Below are positions 26,401-36,542 of a stretch of DNA of 64,000 nucleotides, piece after piece. Below the pieces are notes generated by a model that was given only the letters and a program-made list of their open reading frames with translations, searched no databases and was not told where the DNA came from. The position numbers were made by a program, and so were the translations under genes. Origin of the DNA: Raphanus sativus (lineage: Eukaryota > Streptophyta > Magnoliopsida > Brassicales > Brassicaceae); assembly GCF_000801105.2 (NCBI RefSeq), contig NC_079516.1:18010998-18074997 (forward strand), written 5' to 3'. Within the stretch, counting starts at the first letter, position 1. Each line of letters opens with the position of its first letter.

Positions 26401-27829
26401 GTTTCTACATGGAGATCTTAAAGAGACAGTATACATGAAGCAGCCTCCTGGTTTTGAAGATTCGAGCAAGCCAGATTATGTTTGCAAGCTTAAAAAGGCT
26501 ATCTATGGACTTAAGCAGGCACCAAGGGCATGGTTTGATAAATTTAGTCTGTTTCTCCTTGAATTTGGATTCGTCTGCAGCTTCCCTGACCCCTCTCTGT
26601 TCGTTTTTCACAAAGGGTCTGATGTCATCTACTTGCTACTTTACGTAGATGACATGCTTGTCACTGGAAACAATGCAGTCTTGACGCAACAGCTTCTCGA
26701 TTGTCTGAGTACTAAGTTCCGTATGAAGGACATGGGGGAAGCTCATTACTTTCTTGGCATTCAACTCCACCGCCATCAAAACGGTTTGTTTATGAATCAA
26801 GAAAAGTATGCGCAAGACTTGCTAATCACAGCAGGGATGGCGGATTGTGCTCCGGTAGCAACACCCTTACCTCTGAAGCTAGCTGCTGTCACTGGTCAGG
26901 ATGAGCTCTTTCCAGACCCATCCTACTTTCGAAGTCTGGCAGGAAAGCTGCAGTATTTGACAATAACCAGGCCTGATCTGCAGTTTTCCATCAATTACAT
27001 CTGTCAACGAATGCACATGCCTACTCAAGCTGATTTTTCTCTCCTCAAGCGGATCCTTCGCTATGTCAAAGGCACATACAACATGGGTATTAGCATTGGA
27101 GCCAGCTCTGACTCGACCCTTCTCTGTTACAGCGACAGTGACTGGGCGGGTTGCAGAGATACTCGTCGCTCTACAGGAGGATTCTGTACTCTTCTAGGCT
27201 CCAACATCGTTTCCTGGTCTGCAAAGAGACATGATACTGTCTCTAAATCCTCAACGGAGGCAGAGTACAGAACCATGTCAAGTGCAGCTTCTGAGATTGT
27301 TTGGCTTCAGAACTTGTTGCGTGTGATGGGGTTACAACAACAACGAACACCTTTGTTGCTGTGTGATAACCTCTCAGCCGTCTGCTTGACCGCAAACCCA
27401 AGGTTTCACAAGCGCACAAAGCACTTCGATGTTGATTACCACTATGTACGAGAACGCGTAGCTTTGAAGGCTTTGGAAGTGAGGCATATTCCTGCTACTC
27501 TCCAACTTGCTGACATTTTTACCAAGTCTCTGTCGCAAGCTCCCTTCTTCAAACTCCGAGACAAACTTGGTGTTTCAGTTCCTTCTGCCCCAAGTTTGAG
27601 GGGGAGTATAGAGAGTAGCGGCCCAGAAGCTGCGAAGCCCATCATGAAGACCATCTCTTCTCAAGTCTCGAAGCCCATCATCAAGCCCGCGTCCTCTGCA
27701 ACTGCTGCAACAGCTTTCAAACTTCAGAGATCATGTAAAGCGGATGCAGAGCGTACGACGAAGCCAGCTCATGCTTACCTAACGTTCAATAGATTTTCTT
27801 GTCTTACTCAGTCTCCAATCATATGCTGA
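23423..27829 (+). CDS. Ty1/copia Gag-Pol polyprotein
   Basis: One 1468-codon frame starts at the ATG just after the primer site. Domains in order: a UBN2-type Gag with an RG-rich basic tail (about 230-275); zinc knuckle CQICSKFGHTADRC near residue 281; aspartic protease with DSAAS at D329 (the usual motif is DSGA, so the third position is changed); integrase HHCC zinc finger near 458-500; integrase core D522, D585 and E621 with the expected 35-residue spacing of the last two; RVT_2 reverse transcriptase with YVDD at 1074-1077; RNase H with SDSDWAGC near 1237. The frame does not stop at the polypurine tract and runs about 74 codons into the 3' LTR. It makes and integrates cDNA copies of the element. 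Probably complete. Confidence 0.95.
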   Translation: MADTSDPLSAPSLTISQCVTLKLSSSNYLLWKTQFESFLSSQSLLGFINGSSPRPSPTVTVTNGEVTTEEANPEFIKWVRRDQLVMAWLFGSLTEEALRSVYGLHSAQDVWFSLGKKYNRISATRKLDLQRKLQGMSKNQKTMTEYLGEVKTVCDQLDSIGFPVTEQEMIYGALSGLGKEYESICTVIEHSMDSLPDMSFEDAVFKLITFDDKLQSKKQAAAAEVTPHLAFHAGRGYSNRGRGSYSGRGGYRGRGSGSYSTRGRGFQQQFTGSGNNSRPTCQICSKFGHTADRCHNRFNQNFQVPDNIHQALTTMKLTDQYTGQEWYPDSAASAHITNTAANLQSSEPYFGNDQVIVGNGDYLPITHVGSIALQTPQGTLPLEEVLVCPAITKSLLSVSKLTDDYPCEITFDNESVIVKDKGTKQVITQGKRDRNLYKLKDARFQAYYSSRQQVASAAVWHHRLGHSNNDILQQLSRNKAITLHNSGLQFLCDACHLGKSCKLPFLSSDFVASKPLERIHCDLWGPSPVVSAQGFQYYVIFIDNHTRFTWFYPLKSKADFFPIFKRFQTLVETQFQSKIMKFQCDGGGEFISNVFLEHLASHGIQQLISCPHTPQQNGLAERKHRHITELGLTMLYHSKTPQQLWVEAFFTAVFIGNLLPSSVLPGNKSPYEALHGTPPVYTSLRTFGCKCFPYLRPYMQNKMDPKSLACVFLGYNEKYKGYRCLYPPTGRVYISRHVLFDESVFPFADVYSHYHKPSDSALLNAWRSSNLHTPMSASPVEFTEEVPPPQRSSVINIGAIPVVIQQPVASPAQENNDLSDHSSSDTDTGTSSGPSEDEAPVEVLPLHQPPAHAMTTRARAGIVKPNPRYALFTVKSDHMEPKSLKAALRDPRWNGAMGTEVGTMHETETWDLVPPSDDQNPLSCGWVHKIKYNADGTVNKYKSRLVARGNEQEEGHDYLETFSPVVRTATIRTVLHVAVTKKWQIRQLDVQNAFLHGDLKETVYMKQPPGFEDSSKPDYVCKLKKAIYGLKQAPRAWFDKFSLFLLEFGFVCSFPDPSLFVFHKGSDVIYLLLYVDDMLVTGNNAVLTQQLLDCLSTKFRMKDMGEAHYFLGIQLHRHQNGLFMNQEKYAQDLLITAGMADCAPVATPLPLKLAAVTGQDELFPDPSYFRSLAGKLQYLTITRPDLQFSINYICQRMHMPTQADFSLLKRILRYVKGTYNMGISIGASSDSTLLCYSDSDWAGCRDTRRSTGGFCTLLGSNIVSWSAKRHDTVSKSSTEAEYRTMSSAASEIVWLQNLLRVMGLQQQRTPLLLCDNLSAVCLTANPRFHKRTKHFDVDYHYVRERVALKALEVRHIPATLQLADIFTKSLSQAPFFKLRDKLGVSVPSAPSLRGSIESSGPEAAKPIMKTISSQVSKPIIKPASSATAATAFKLQRSCKADAERTTKPAHAYLTFNRFSCLTQSPIIC

Positions 27830-27955
27830 CACTCTGACATTAGGGTTGCGCATGTGCTCCCATTATAAATACAGAGTGTTGTTGTAATGTTGAAACTAAG
27901 CTGAATAAATCTTAAAGCTTTCATCTTGCTTAAGGTTATCTCTCTAGGATTCACA
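27607..27955 (+). repeat. copia 3' LTR
   Basis: Same length as the 5' LTR; two differences seen, at the ACAACTT/ACAGCTT and GTTATTG/GTTGTTG sites. The Gag-Pol stop codon lies inside it at 27827-27829. Confidence 0.9.
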
Positions 27956-28514
27956 TCATGCACTCTCCTAATCTTCCATGTATACACCATATGTCTTCGC
28001 ATTCATCGGTCGATCCACATACTCGTATCTGGTCCTTAACCCCTCTATGATTGGAACATTGGTTTAAAGCCATGTGAAGATGCATGGCTGTTGATTGAAA
28101 AAACTATATAATCAACATATCAATAATATATGTTTCGAGATTTCTCTGATTTTAGATACCAAAACATGTATGAAAGATCGAGAGACTTACAAGAGAGGAC
28201 AAGCGAGAGGATGATAATTGATATTACTCTTGATGCCATTTCTTTTAGATAAACAAATTGATGGAAAATTTTCAATGATGTTACAAGTGTTATATTAATT
28301 AGTAAAAAAGGTAAGATGTTGCCAAACTGTAATTAATGCTAAATAATGTTCCACCGATGTTACTTTCTTTAAACTGGATGTTTTCATCGTTATACTGAAA
28401 AGAGAGGATTTTACATGGAAGATAAAGAAAATTTACTCGTACAAAAGAGAAAAACTCTCGAGAAAACAAGAAATGAAAATTGGTCATAGAACTGAAGTTC
28501 AAGCATTAAAGCCA

Positions 28515-28846
28515 TTAACAAGTACACATTCCTTCCATACAATAAGGTCTTGGAGAGCTATCGCAACGAACAAGCTTCTTTTACAATTTTCATCTAAATC
28601 ACAAATCCATGTCAAGCACTCTCTTTATCTTCCTTGTTGACACCACATGCCTTCGCATTCATCGGTCGATCCACAAGTTTGTAAATGGTCCTTATAACGC
28701 TCTATGTTTGGAACATTTTCTTCAAGCCACACGGAAATGCCTGCATGATAATATCAAGGAAACGGTTTAGTCAATATATCAACGCGAGTTTCGAGATTAG
28801 TCTGGACAAGGGAGAGGAGCATAACTGATATTTCTCTTGATGCCAT
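28515..28846 (-). pseudogene. DEFL pseudogene B
   Basis: Exon 1 starts at 28846 (MASREISVMLLSLV) but its donor region is altered. Exon 2 reads TCGSTDECEGMWCQQGR and then a stop; in another frame the C-terminal end is preserved as KLVRCDSSPRPYCMEGMCTC and TAA at 28515-28517. The frame is lost by stops and shifts. It is a tandem relative of pseudogene A. Its upstream region is displaced by an insertion of about 1.7 kb beginning near 28855. Confidence 0.7.
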
Positions 28847-28854
28847 CTCTTTTT

Positions 28855-30545
28855 TCTTTTTTTTTGTCAACGAGTTTTCTTAAATTAATAATTGGTCCAC
28901 ACAAAAGATTACAGAAGGAAAAGATAGGTAGAAAGGATTAAGTTTATCTTAATCTACTGAAGCTTCTAAGAACATAGAAAAAGTGATCCTTAGATGGGAG
29001 ATCCATAGAAAAATGAGTAGAAAAAGGAGAAGAAAAATGATCCTTAGATGGGAGATCCATCATTAATGGCCACCACAACCACTACGACCAGAGGCGTTTT
29101 AGAATCCAGTTTCTTTTGGGGCTGCAAAGAATAAGATAAATATCATTAGGGGCAACATAAAAATTCTTTGAACAATTACACTAATTTTCACAAAAATCAT
29201 GGGGGGCAGCTGCCCCACCCAACACTTATATAGATTTGATATCACTCAAATTACTCTAAAGAGTGTTTTTTACTCTCTCAAATAAGAGGTTCAATTGTAG
29301 TACTTATGGATTGAATCCACAAGGAAAAGAGAGACACAATAGATCCTAATCAGTGGTGATTAAGCTAGGTGAATATGTTAAAACAGCAAAAAAAGCAGAG
29401 CGAACAAGGTAGTTGTTCAGTTGGTCGATTGATTGAGGTTGTAAAGAATATTAAGAAAGCGTTAAATCTAGGGTTTTAGGTAACCCAAATTATAGTGATA
29501 TAGAATACTTAGGTTGTCAATCCTATAACTCGAATTCTAATGAGAATGTATTCCAACTTCCATATGTGAATTAATTAAGCTTAATGACTAAGTCCAATAT
29601 CTCAGCTGTCTCTTGTTGCTATGGATCGAACGTCGATCGATGCTACGGTAAGAGTGTCGCTCGATGTCTCCTTAGGCAAGATTTAGTGAGTTGATCGATA
29701 GATTCACTAGTCTTAACTACAGCTGTCACTCTTTTCTAGCAATCCTAACTCAAGTAAATCTATTCTAGTGCAGAACCTACCATCGTAATTGTCCACAATC
29801 CTAAAATCAGAGTTCTAGTTAGGTACTCTAAAACACAAGCATTACAAGCAATTCCTTGAAGGATATCTATCACCTTAGTAATTCTATAGTTTTGGCTAAT
29901 TTTTCATAACCTTAATTAAACCCTAAATCTAACAGATGAATTATTCAGACATACCAAAGCAAAGCATATCACTAATATGAATAAACTGCTTAGATAGAAT
30001 AAGATAGAAAAAATTGGAGTTCTAATACCAAGCTCTAAAGAAATCTTAGATCTTCTCTCCAAACTATTAAAAACCCTAAATTGTTTGTTGTGAAAATATG
30101 AAACTATGAAAAGCTTTAGAAAACGTGTGTTGCCCAATACAATGGCAGAGCACATAAATATTAGGTTAAAGTCGGCCAGGGGTAATTCTGTAATTATGTG
30201 GGACTTAGACTATAGGTCGGCTGGGAACCAAGTCGGGCCTTGCGCACTTTGCTATTGATCGACGACAAGACGTGCTTGTCGATCGACGTTTGTCTCTAAA
30301 TTTCGACTTTGGATGGTTTGATGAACAACGATGAGTTTCTCCTTATCTCCAAAATGTTCTAAAATCACCATATTTCTCAAAACATACATGCACCTGTAAA
30401 TATTATAAAAAGACTCTAAATAGTAGTAAATATACTCTAAAACATTTATACACCATGGCTAAAAACTGGTAAAATCCATGGTATATCTAAATTCGCCATT
30501 GACCACGACCCTGCTTCCTTGACCAATTTGGACATAATTGACTGA
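28855..30545. mobile_element. Composite insertion upstream of DEFL pseudogene B
   Basis: Sequence upstream of pseudogene A (28260-28370) reappears at 30546-30665 rather than next to pseudogene B, so everything between was inserted. It begins with a T-rich run (a possible minus-strand LINE tail), contains a 23-bp direct repeat (TGATCCTTAGATGGGAGATC... at about 28985 and 29038), and includes the LTR-like stretch at 29237. Confidence 0.55.
29237..30487. repeat. Probable solo LTR or LTR remnant
   Basis: It starts TGATATCACTC and ends GGTATATC, near-inverted ends like those of the other LTRs here. It contains CGATCGACG-type words (about 29630 and 30255-30290) known to me from Brassicaceae LTRs. 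No clear target duplication or primer site. No gene inside. Confidence 0.4.
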
Positions 30546-30819
30546 TTATTGGCAAAATTTCAATGATGTTGTTAAATATGCTAAATTTATTGGTAAAACA
30601 ATGAACATGTACAATTTTTCCAATTTGTAATTAGTGCCAAACATATGTTCCACCGCTATTACTTTCCTAGAGGTTATGTATTTATGGGGATGATTGGTAG
30701 CTGTTGTGAATGCTTTGCACAAATTTTTTTTTTTCACAGACAATTTAATTACTAATCATGTTTTAGTTACAATGATTGGTAGGTGTTGCATGCGAATGAT
30801 TTGCACATAAAACAATGAA

Positions 30820-31530
30820 GGTCTGGAATCAATAGTGCATGTGTTGTTCAGTTGTCCAGTTGCTAAAGAAGTAAGGGAAAATTCGGGCATCCCTCTTCCA
30901 CCTGCTGGTTTCTCAACTTTTAGCATCTTCCTAAACCTACATTACTTGATAGACTGCAGCAAAAAGGAAGTATTTCCAACATAAAAGAGATGGTCCTTCC
31001 CCTGGATACTGTCGATTTTGTGGAAATTCAGAAACACTCTTCTCTTTGAAAACACAAGCTACACTCCAGCTAACATCTTAGATAAAACCAAGGAAGAAGC
31101 AAATATATGGCCCACTGTGAATAACTTCATTGAAAATACTGAAACAATGCTTAATGTACAACATGCGGCTGGGTGTTGACAAAAACCCTTGGCTAATACT
31201 TTAAAGTGTGACATAGGAGCTTCATCGTCACCTTCAAAACAATCATGTGGGATTATGGGGTATCTTGGTTAGTTCGTAATCTCTATGGTAAAACCTTGCT
31301 TTATGGAAGACACTCCTTTGTGTATGTGCGATCTCTACATGAGTCTGGACAGCTCGGTCTGTTTTGGGCAACAAAGTCTATGGCAAATTTGAAGATGGAA
31401 TAATTGTGTTCGAGGCTTCATTTGAGAAGGCAAGAGAGGTAATCCTCAACCGGTCAACCCTAATATTGGTTCCTGGCTCTAGAACTATGTAAGGGAGGAT
31501 TACCTCTCTTCCTTCTCATTCTTTACGTAG
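30820..31530 (+). pseudogene. LINE-like remnant: zf-RVT end plus RNase H-like domain
   Basis: The plus-strand reading gives ESIVHVLFSCPVAKEVREN, then WILSILWKFRNTLLFENT, then KTKEEANIWP, the order seen at the C-end of plant LINE ORF2 proteins. From about 31180 a broken frame resembles an RNase H-like domain (FWATKSMANLKMEKIVFEAS by frame switching). Several stops and shifts are present. Plant L1 elements with an acquired RNase H are known. 5' and 3' limits are approximate. Confidence 0.65.
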
Positions 31531-33400
31531 TTCTGCCAACCCTAATATGTTCGGTTTTGACAAATGACTGCTTTTATTACAGGAAATAGTAAGCTTTTAT
31601 TTCATCATTTACGTTGTCTTCAGTTAGTCAGAGTGTATAACTTTTCTCTCTCAAGAACAAAGCTCCCTTTTCTCTGTTAATCTTCTCCGTCAAAAGGGTT
31701 GTTCTGACCGACGTCGTTGAGCTTTCTCAGCCACGACGTCGGTCGGATTGTGTCTTTTTGATCTTTTACTTTTCCCCTTGTATGTATAGTCCTTTTGTTA
31801 AAGCTTTGTTTCTTTCAAATTCCAGTCCTATATCTAGATCAATTTTTCAAATTTGGGTTCTTTGGTTTCGAGAAGTTGTTGCATGTAATTTCAGAGTCTC
31901 AGATCTTTGTTTAAGGTGTTTATACTGGCTTTTAAGGCCTGGGATCTGGTTTCTCGGTTTTGGTTAGCATCGCCACTGTTTCTGAGCTTTCCAGCCTTGG
32001 ATCCTCGCGATGTTTAGGGTTTCTGTGATGGTGAAGTTGGGTTCAGGAAGATGGCTTATCCTTGGATCATTGCGACGGTTTGGTTAATCTCGTAACCGGT
32101 TTGCTCCTTTGTTTATCTCAGGAAATCCGGCTTGTTTCAAAGGATTTGGAGCTCATGCTCTTTTATCATCCAGTCTTCGGAAGTCGTCAGCTCAAACATG
32201 TTCGTCTCTGAGTCTTCCTGGTTGCGCCATTTGGATTGTGCTCGTGGCTCCTATAGTGGGTTTGTGTGATTTGGAGCAATAATGAGGAGTAGCGTCTTTG
32301 GCCTTCCTCGATAAGTCTGACTGTGGTGTTCGCTTGCCTTCTTCTCTTCCTCTTCCCAATTTCTTTGCTATTTCGTAGTTTTTCTTATATGATCTGAACT
32401 GGATTTCTAAGTTCTTAGCTTGTAATCTTTATTTTGGTTTCTTGGGACTTGTTTTAGTTCGCCGGCTCTTGTCTCTAGAGAACGATCTTTGTTCCGCTAG
32501 CTTAGTTTCTGGGGGCATTCTGTTTCTTGCCGGCTGAAGTTTTTTCTCTGTGTAATATTTGCTATCTCATCAATGAAATCTTATTGAGGAAATAAAAATG
32601 TTCTCTCCAGTTTTTCTCCCTGCCTTCTCTTTAGACTTATCCTGCTTTGAATAGTGTTTCCAGCCGACATAGTGGGCTTCCACACCCACCATCGGTCGGG
32701 AAAAGATGTGTACGGTAAAGCTAAACCTTCGACTCTTGCGTTCTCTCCATGGCATGGAAGGCTCTGATAGCATTGCATGTCCGGCCCTGTTCCGGTGCAG
32801 CATCTTTCTATTTATGGGCAAACGGCTTTGACCCCGGAGACTGCACCTTCTTCTTCGGTGATGGTTTGTCGGCACTTGTTTCTTCTGTTTGGGGTTGGTG
32901 GTTTATCTCCGGTTTTAACCGGTGTTTGCTTGATTTCCTCAATCTGTGGCTCTGGTTTTTATTAATCTCGGTGGTTTGGAGGCTTTGGATGAGATCTCGA
33001 ATAGATCGATTGACGCTCTCGGCTTAAGGATTCCAGGTACTAAAGATTTGCAATGCAGTTTCCGGTGTGTTTTTTCGGCGCCGTTTTGTTCTCCAGCGTC
33101 CTCTCTAGGGGTGAGGACTGGGTGATGCGTGTACCTCATTTTCTGAGGGAAAAACACGTGTCCCATTCTCAATGTAAATCTCGACGGGTGTTTGACAGGT
33201 GTTGTCGTTTGCTTCGGGTTTTAAGGTGTTAGTTTAGAAGCCCAATTGTTCTCTTTGGACTTGGGTTTGAATTGGACCGCTGTTGGGCTTTAATAGTGTT
33301 TGTTGTTCGTCTTGTTTGTAGGGCTTGGTTGTCCATTCGGTTTGGGCTTTTATGTCGTAAACAAAAACTTGTTTAATAAAAAATCTAAATGACAAAAAAA
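31531..33400. other. GC-richer non-coding stretch, possibly LINE 3' UTRs
   Basis: T/G-rich sequence with no convincing gene. Two blocks end in tail-like sequences: ATCAATGAAATCTTATTGAG near 32570-32590, and GGGCTTTTATGTCGTAAAC near 33345-33365. This suggests two LINE 3' regions in tandem. A CGACGT-bearing inverted pair lies at about 31712-31738. Frames on either strand are short and lack motifs. Confidence 0.35.
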
Positions 33401-33880
33401 CATTTATTTCATCAGTTTTATCGTTCATGGACTAACTCAAAATGATGTCTCCATTAAATGGAAGAATCAGTTTTATATATATATACAAACAGTTGTATAA
33501 GAAACTAAGTTTGTTATATATTCTAAATGTTCTGTTGATATAATCTAAATCTGGTTTCATGCACAATTTTAATATTGGATATTAGGGTGCGTGTGTTGTC
33601 TAGTAATCTAGTAAAGTTATGAATCATCCTCCAAATGTATTCTATATTATCCACTTGGCAACTTAGCTGGTGTACTTACTGTCTTATATCAATTCTCATA
33701 GATGCGAAGTCTTCCATCTGTTCAAACAAAACACAATCCTATCTGAATGATCTCCTTGCTATTATTTAAATGTCCTCCTAAGATCTAAGCATGCTCTTAT
33801 AGTATATAGAAGAAAGGCCATCAAAACACAAACAGGACACTAAGGCACATTTCAACAGCATAAGAGAATGATAATCACTA
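33401..33880. other. Intergenic flank
   Basis: AT-rich. No gene seen, apart from remnants of a second DEFL domain near 33800-33880 (see the next entry). Confidence 0.35.
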
Positions 33881-33883
33881 TAT

Positions 33884-34236
33884 CTATATATCACGCTTCA
33901 CCTTGCATGGCTTTAAATCATTTAGTTTGTTAATTTTCGCAAGATGATTTGATGAACTGATACAATGGCATTGTTCCCTTATGCATAGAGCTTCCCTGCT
34001 TGCGCAATTGGCGGCATCACATTCTTCTGATATCTTGCATGGATCAAACATAAAAGACCGAGCTTTTGCGGTCGGTATGTTTGCTATTGATGTATCTAAT
34101 CAAAAATAACAAATGAAATATAAGATACGCTATGTAATAAGCAGAACTTGTTTAAGTAAAAGACCTGTGAGAGATTTAGAGTCATACAAAGGAGAACAAG
34201 CGTAAGGAGGAAGATGGAAATTGCTTTTGATGCCAT
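33884..34236 (-). CDS. Shortened DEFL gene, one complete Cys domain
   Basis: Exon 1 (34188-34236) encodes MASKAISIFLLTLVLL plus one base, with a GTATGA donor. Exon 2 (33884-34095) follows TTAG and restores the frame, giving about 86 residues. The first domain is complete (C-x5-C-x4-C-x6-C-x4-C-x-C, ending CIREQCHC). The second starts as PCKVKRDI and hits TAG at 33884-33886. Beyond the stop, sequence resembling VSCLCFDGL persists near 33800-33850, so this is a two-domain gene cut by a premature stop. It could still yield a single-domain secreted peptide, or it may be a pseudogene. Confidence 0.6.
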
Positions 34237-34919
34237 TTTCTTGTGAATAAGTATACATCCGAATGACATATCTATAACTTCGCTATTTATAGTGTTTTTT
34301 TTTTCTTACAGAATTTGATATCAATAATTTTTATAATTAATCACCCAAATTATAGATTTTGCCATTAAATAAAGAATTTAGCCCATTGTAACTTATAACC
34401 TATAAGGTTCACATATAATATATAAGACAAAATAATACAATGAAAAACATAGCATTGTATATCAAATAAAATATCGACACTTCATTACTCCACCAATCGT
34501 TCATTTTCTATTTTAGTTCATTAGTTATTTTATATAGTCTTGTTCTTTTTAAGTATAAAATAATTAAATCAGATTTTATACGAATGAAGTGAAGAACTGA
34601 ATAAAGTGATAAGAACAAATGTTAGAAAAACATCTAGAAATGATTATAAGGTTCATCTAATATTAAATAAGTAGTCATCCTTATTTTGACTAACCAATCA
34701 ATAATATTTATTTCTAAATCCAAATTAAATGATACATAAGTACATATTTGTTGAAATTGGTTAATTAGCCAGAACAAGGATAATAATTCTTTCCATTTTT
34801 GGTTGTTTTTTCAATCATATTTGTTTACAATTCATACCGTTTAAATATACAATTTTGATTTGAAATCACAATTATTTACTTTGCTGATAAGATTTTATGT
34901 TGATGACAAAGAAAAAGAT
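34237..34919. other. Upstream region of the shortened DEFL gene
   Basis: AT-rich. CTATAAATAG on the minus strand at about 34281-34290 could be its TATA box, some 45-50 bp from the start codon. No gene. Confidence 0.35.
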
Positions 34920-35345
34920 GGGAAATTGCCTAAAATACCATTTTCATAGTACCGATTTTCATGTTTACACTAACCACTTTTATCACCACTTTTAATGAAG
35001 AATTTAGATTTGAAGGTTTAGGATTTAGGGTTTAGATTTGATGTTTTAGGGTTTAGAGTCGAGGATTTAGGGTTTATAGTTAAGGTTTTAGGGTTTAGGA
35101 TTTAGGGTATTGAATTTAGGGTATATAGTTTAGGGTTTAGGATTTAGAGTTGAGAATTTAGAGTTTAGGGTTTAGAGTTGGGGGTTTAGGATTTAGAATT
35201 TGAGGTTAGAATTTTGAAAAGCATTTAAAAACAAGGATTTAAGAGTCTTTAATCTTTTAATAAATAATGTATCTTTGAAAATATACTTTTAATGGTGGTA
35301 AAGATGAATAATGATAACTTTAAAGTGATATTTTTGAAAATTTCC
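34920..35345. mobile_element. Foldback MITE of a second family, telomere-like interior, copy 1
   Basis: It begins GGGAAATTGCC and ends GAAAATTTCC, with an interior of degenerate TTTAGGG units (34990-35210). Its reverse complement aligns end to end with 37908-38341. The flanks GAAAAAGAT and TAAAAATAT match at seven of nine positions, perhaps an eroded 9-bp duplication. Non-coding. Confidence 0.65.
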
Positions 35346-36170
35346 TAAAAATATATATATGATTTTTTTTTCAAATGAGGGTAAATAATTTCATTTTTGT
35401 ATATACTTATCTTCAAATATCTTTGTCATCCTTTAATTTATCAAAATGACATTATTTGGATAAATTTTGTAAAATTAAAAATAAATATAAACACGATTTT
35501 GAGAGTTTATGTAGTGTTTTTAAATTTTAAATTTTTACAGAATTTATTAAAAACAATTTTATGAATTAATGATTGAATAGCATCTTTGATGGTAATATAT
35601 AAGCACAATTTTAAGAGTTCGTATAGTATTTTTGAATTCTTGTATAATTCAGTATGAAATATGCACTATTATAAAATTGGAAAAGAAAAAGACAACACTT
35701 AAAATTCATGTAATATTTTTGTGTTTTTATATAGTTTGGTATGGAATACGTTTTATTTCAATGTTTGGAATGGAACAGACACGAGGTATAAAATTCGGGT
35801 TAAAATAAATATTTTTCCATGTTGTTGGACAATAGCAGAGCATCTTCGGCATACGTCGATTACGGATCCAGAAAATAAAATTTCCCTAAAGTTAGCGTAT
35901 TCCATTAATTCATTAAGTTTCAAAAAAAGAACGTGCAATTTATTTAACAAGTTACTCCCATTCAAAAAGGCCCTGGTAGAGAAAGGCTTTTATTCTAATT
36001 GTCCCCTTTCTTACATACGACTGTCTGAGAGTCACGATTTCGATTCTCTGTCAGCATGGTGATATTATGACTCTCCAAAAAAATCTTTAAGGATTTTTCT
36101 GGATTTGTGGCACCGCTTGCAGTGTGGTCTAGTCATTATAAAAAGTTTATCCAAAACAATTTTTTTACCA
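35346..36170. other. AT-rich stretch with a possible retro-derived fragment
   Basis: No gene. Around 36000-36160 there are words such as CACGATTTCGATTCTCTG that faintly resemble a pol III B box; not enough to call a SINE. Confidence 0.3.
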
Positions 36171-36189
36171 AAAAAAATGAAGAAGGCCC

Positions 36190-36542
36190 TGGTAATCCCT
36201 TTTTGCTGGTAATCCTTTACAAATAACAATCTTCATTTTAGTCACAAATCCCCGTCTGACACGTCCTTTTCCTGTCAGTTGTCACTACACCATATGCCAT
36301 TGCATCCTTTTTTATTTCCTCAGACTGGTAATATGCTACGGCTCTCTACTTTTGGTACGTTGCTTAGCAACATGAACGTGCCTACATGTTAATAAAAGAA
36401 ATTATTGTCACCATATCTAGGCATGTTTCATGTTTGGATGTTAGTTAGGTTTAAGATATATACGTAAATAGAGAAATAGAGACAGGAACTCACAAGATAA
36501 CATAAAGAAGAGTAAGAGAATGGATGTTGCTCTAGATGCCAT
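36190..36542 (-). pseudogene. DEFL pseudogene C
   Basis: Exon 1 starts at 36542 (MASRATSILLLFFMLS, then a GTGAGT donor), in the usual layout. Exon 2 (about 36200-36385) is recognisable by comparison with pseudogenes A and B (ATATGGTGTAGTGACAAC, ATTTGTGACTAAAATGAAGA) but is full of stops and shifts and has lost most cysteines. Confidence 0.6.

Larger units (their letters stand above)
23061..27955 (+). mobile_element. Full-length Ty1/copia retrotransposon
   Basis: Two 349-bp LTRs (23061-23409, 27607-27955) differ at two positions that I found by eye. A 5-bp duplication TCATG flanks the element (23056-23060, 27956-27960). The primer site TGGTATCAGAGC (initiator tRNA-Met) follows the left LTR at once, and a polypurine tract (GAGGGGGAG) precedes the right one. 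The LTRs begin TA and end CA, not the canonical TG...CA. The coding frame is uninterrupted, so the element is young and may be autonomous. Confidence 0.95.
22962..28239 (-). pseudogene. DEFL pseudogene A, split by a copia retrotransposon
   Basis: Exon 1 starts at 28239 (MASRVISIIILSLVLS, then a GTAAGT donor). Exon 2 homology lies at 27956-28090 and 22962-23060, on either side of the copia element, which landed mid-exon. The joined flanks match pseudogene B at 28515-28846 closely, including the ends near the YCMEG-type C-terminus. Without the insertion the second exon would still carry frame damage. Orientation and layout match the other minus-strand DEFL genes. Confidence 0.7.

Noticed and set aside
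32570..33172. Possible coding gene in the GC-richer region
   Set aside because: Several short overlapping frames on both strands, none with a motif, leader or splice pattern. Flanking tail-like sequences suggest LINE 3' regions.
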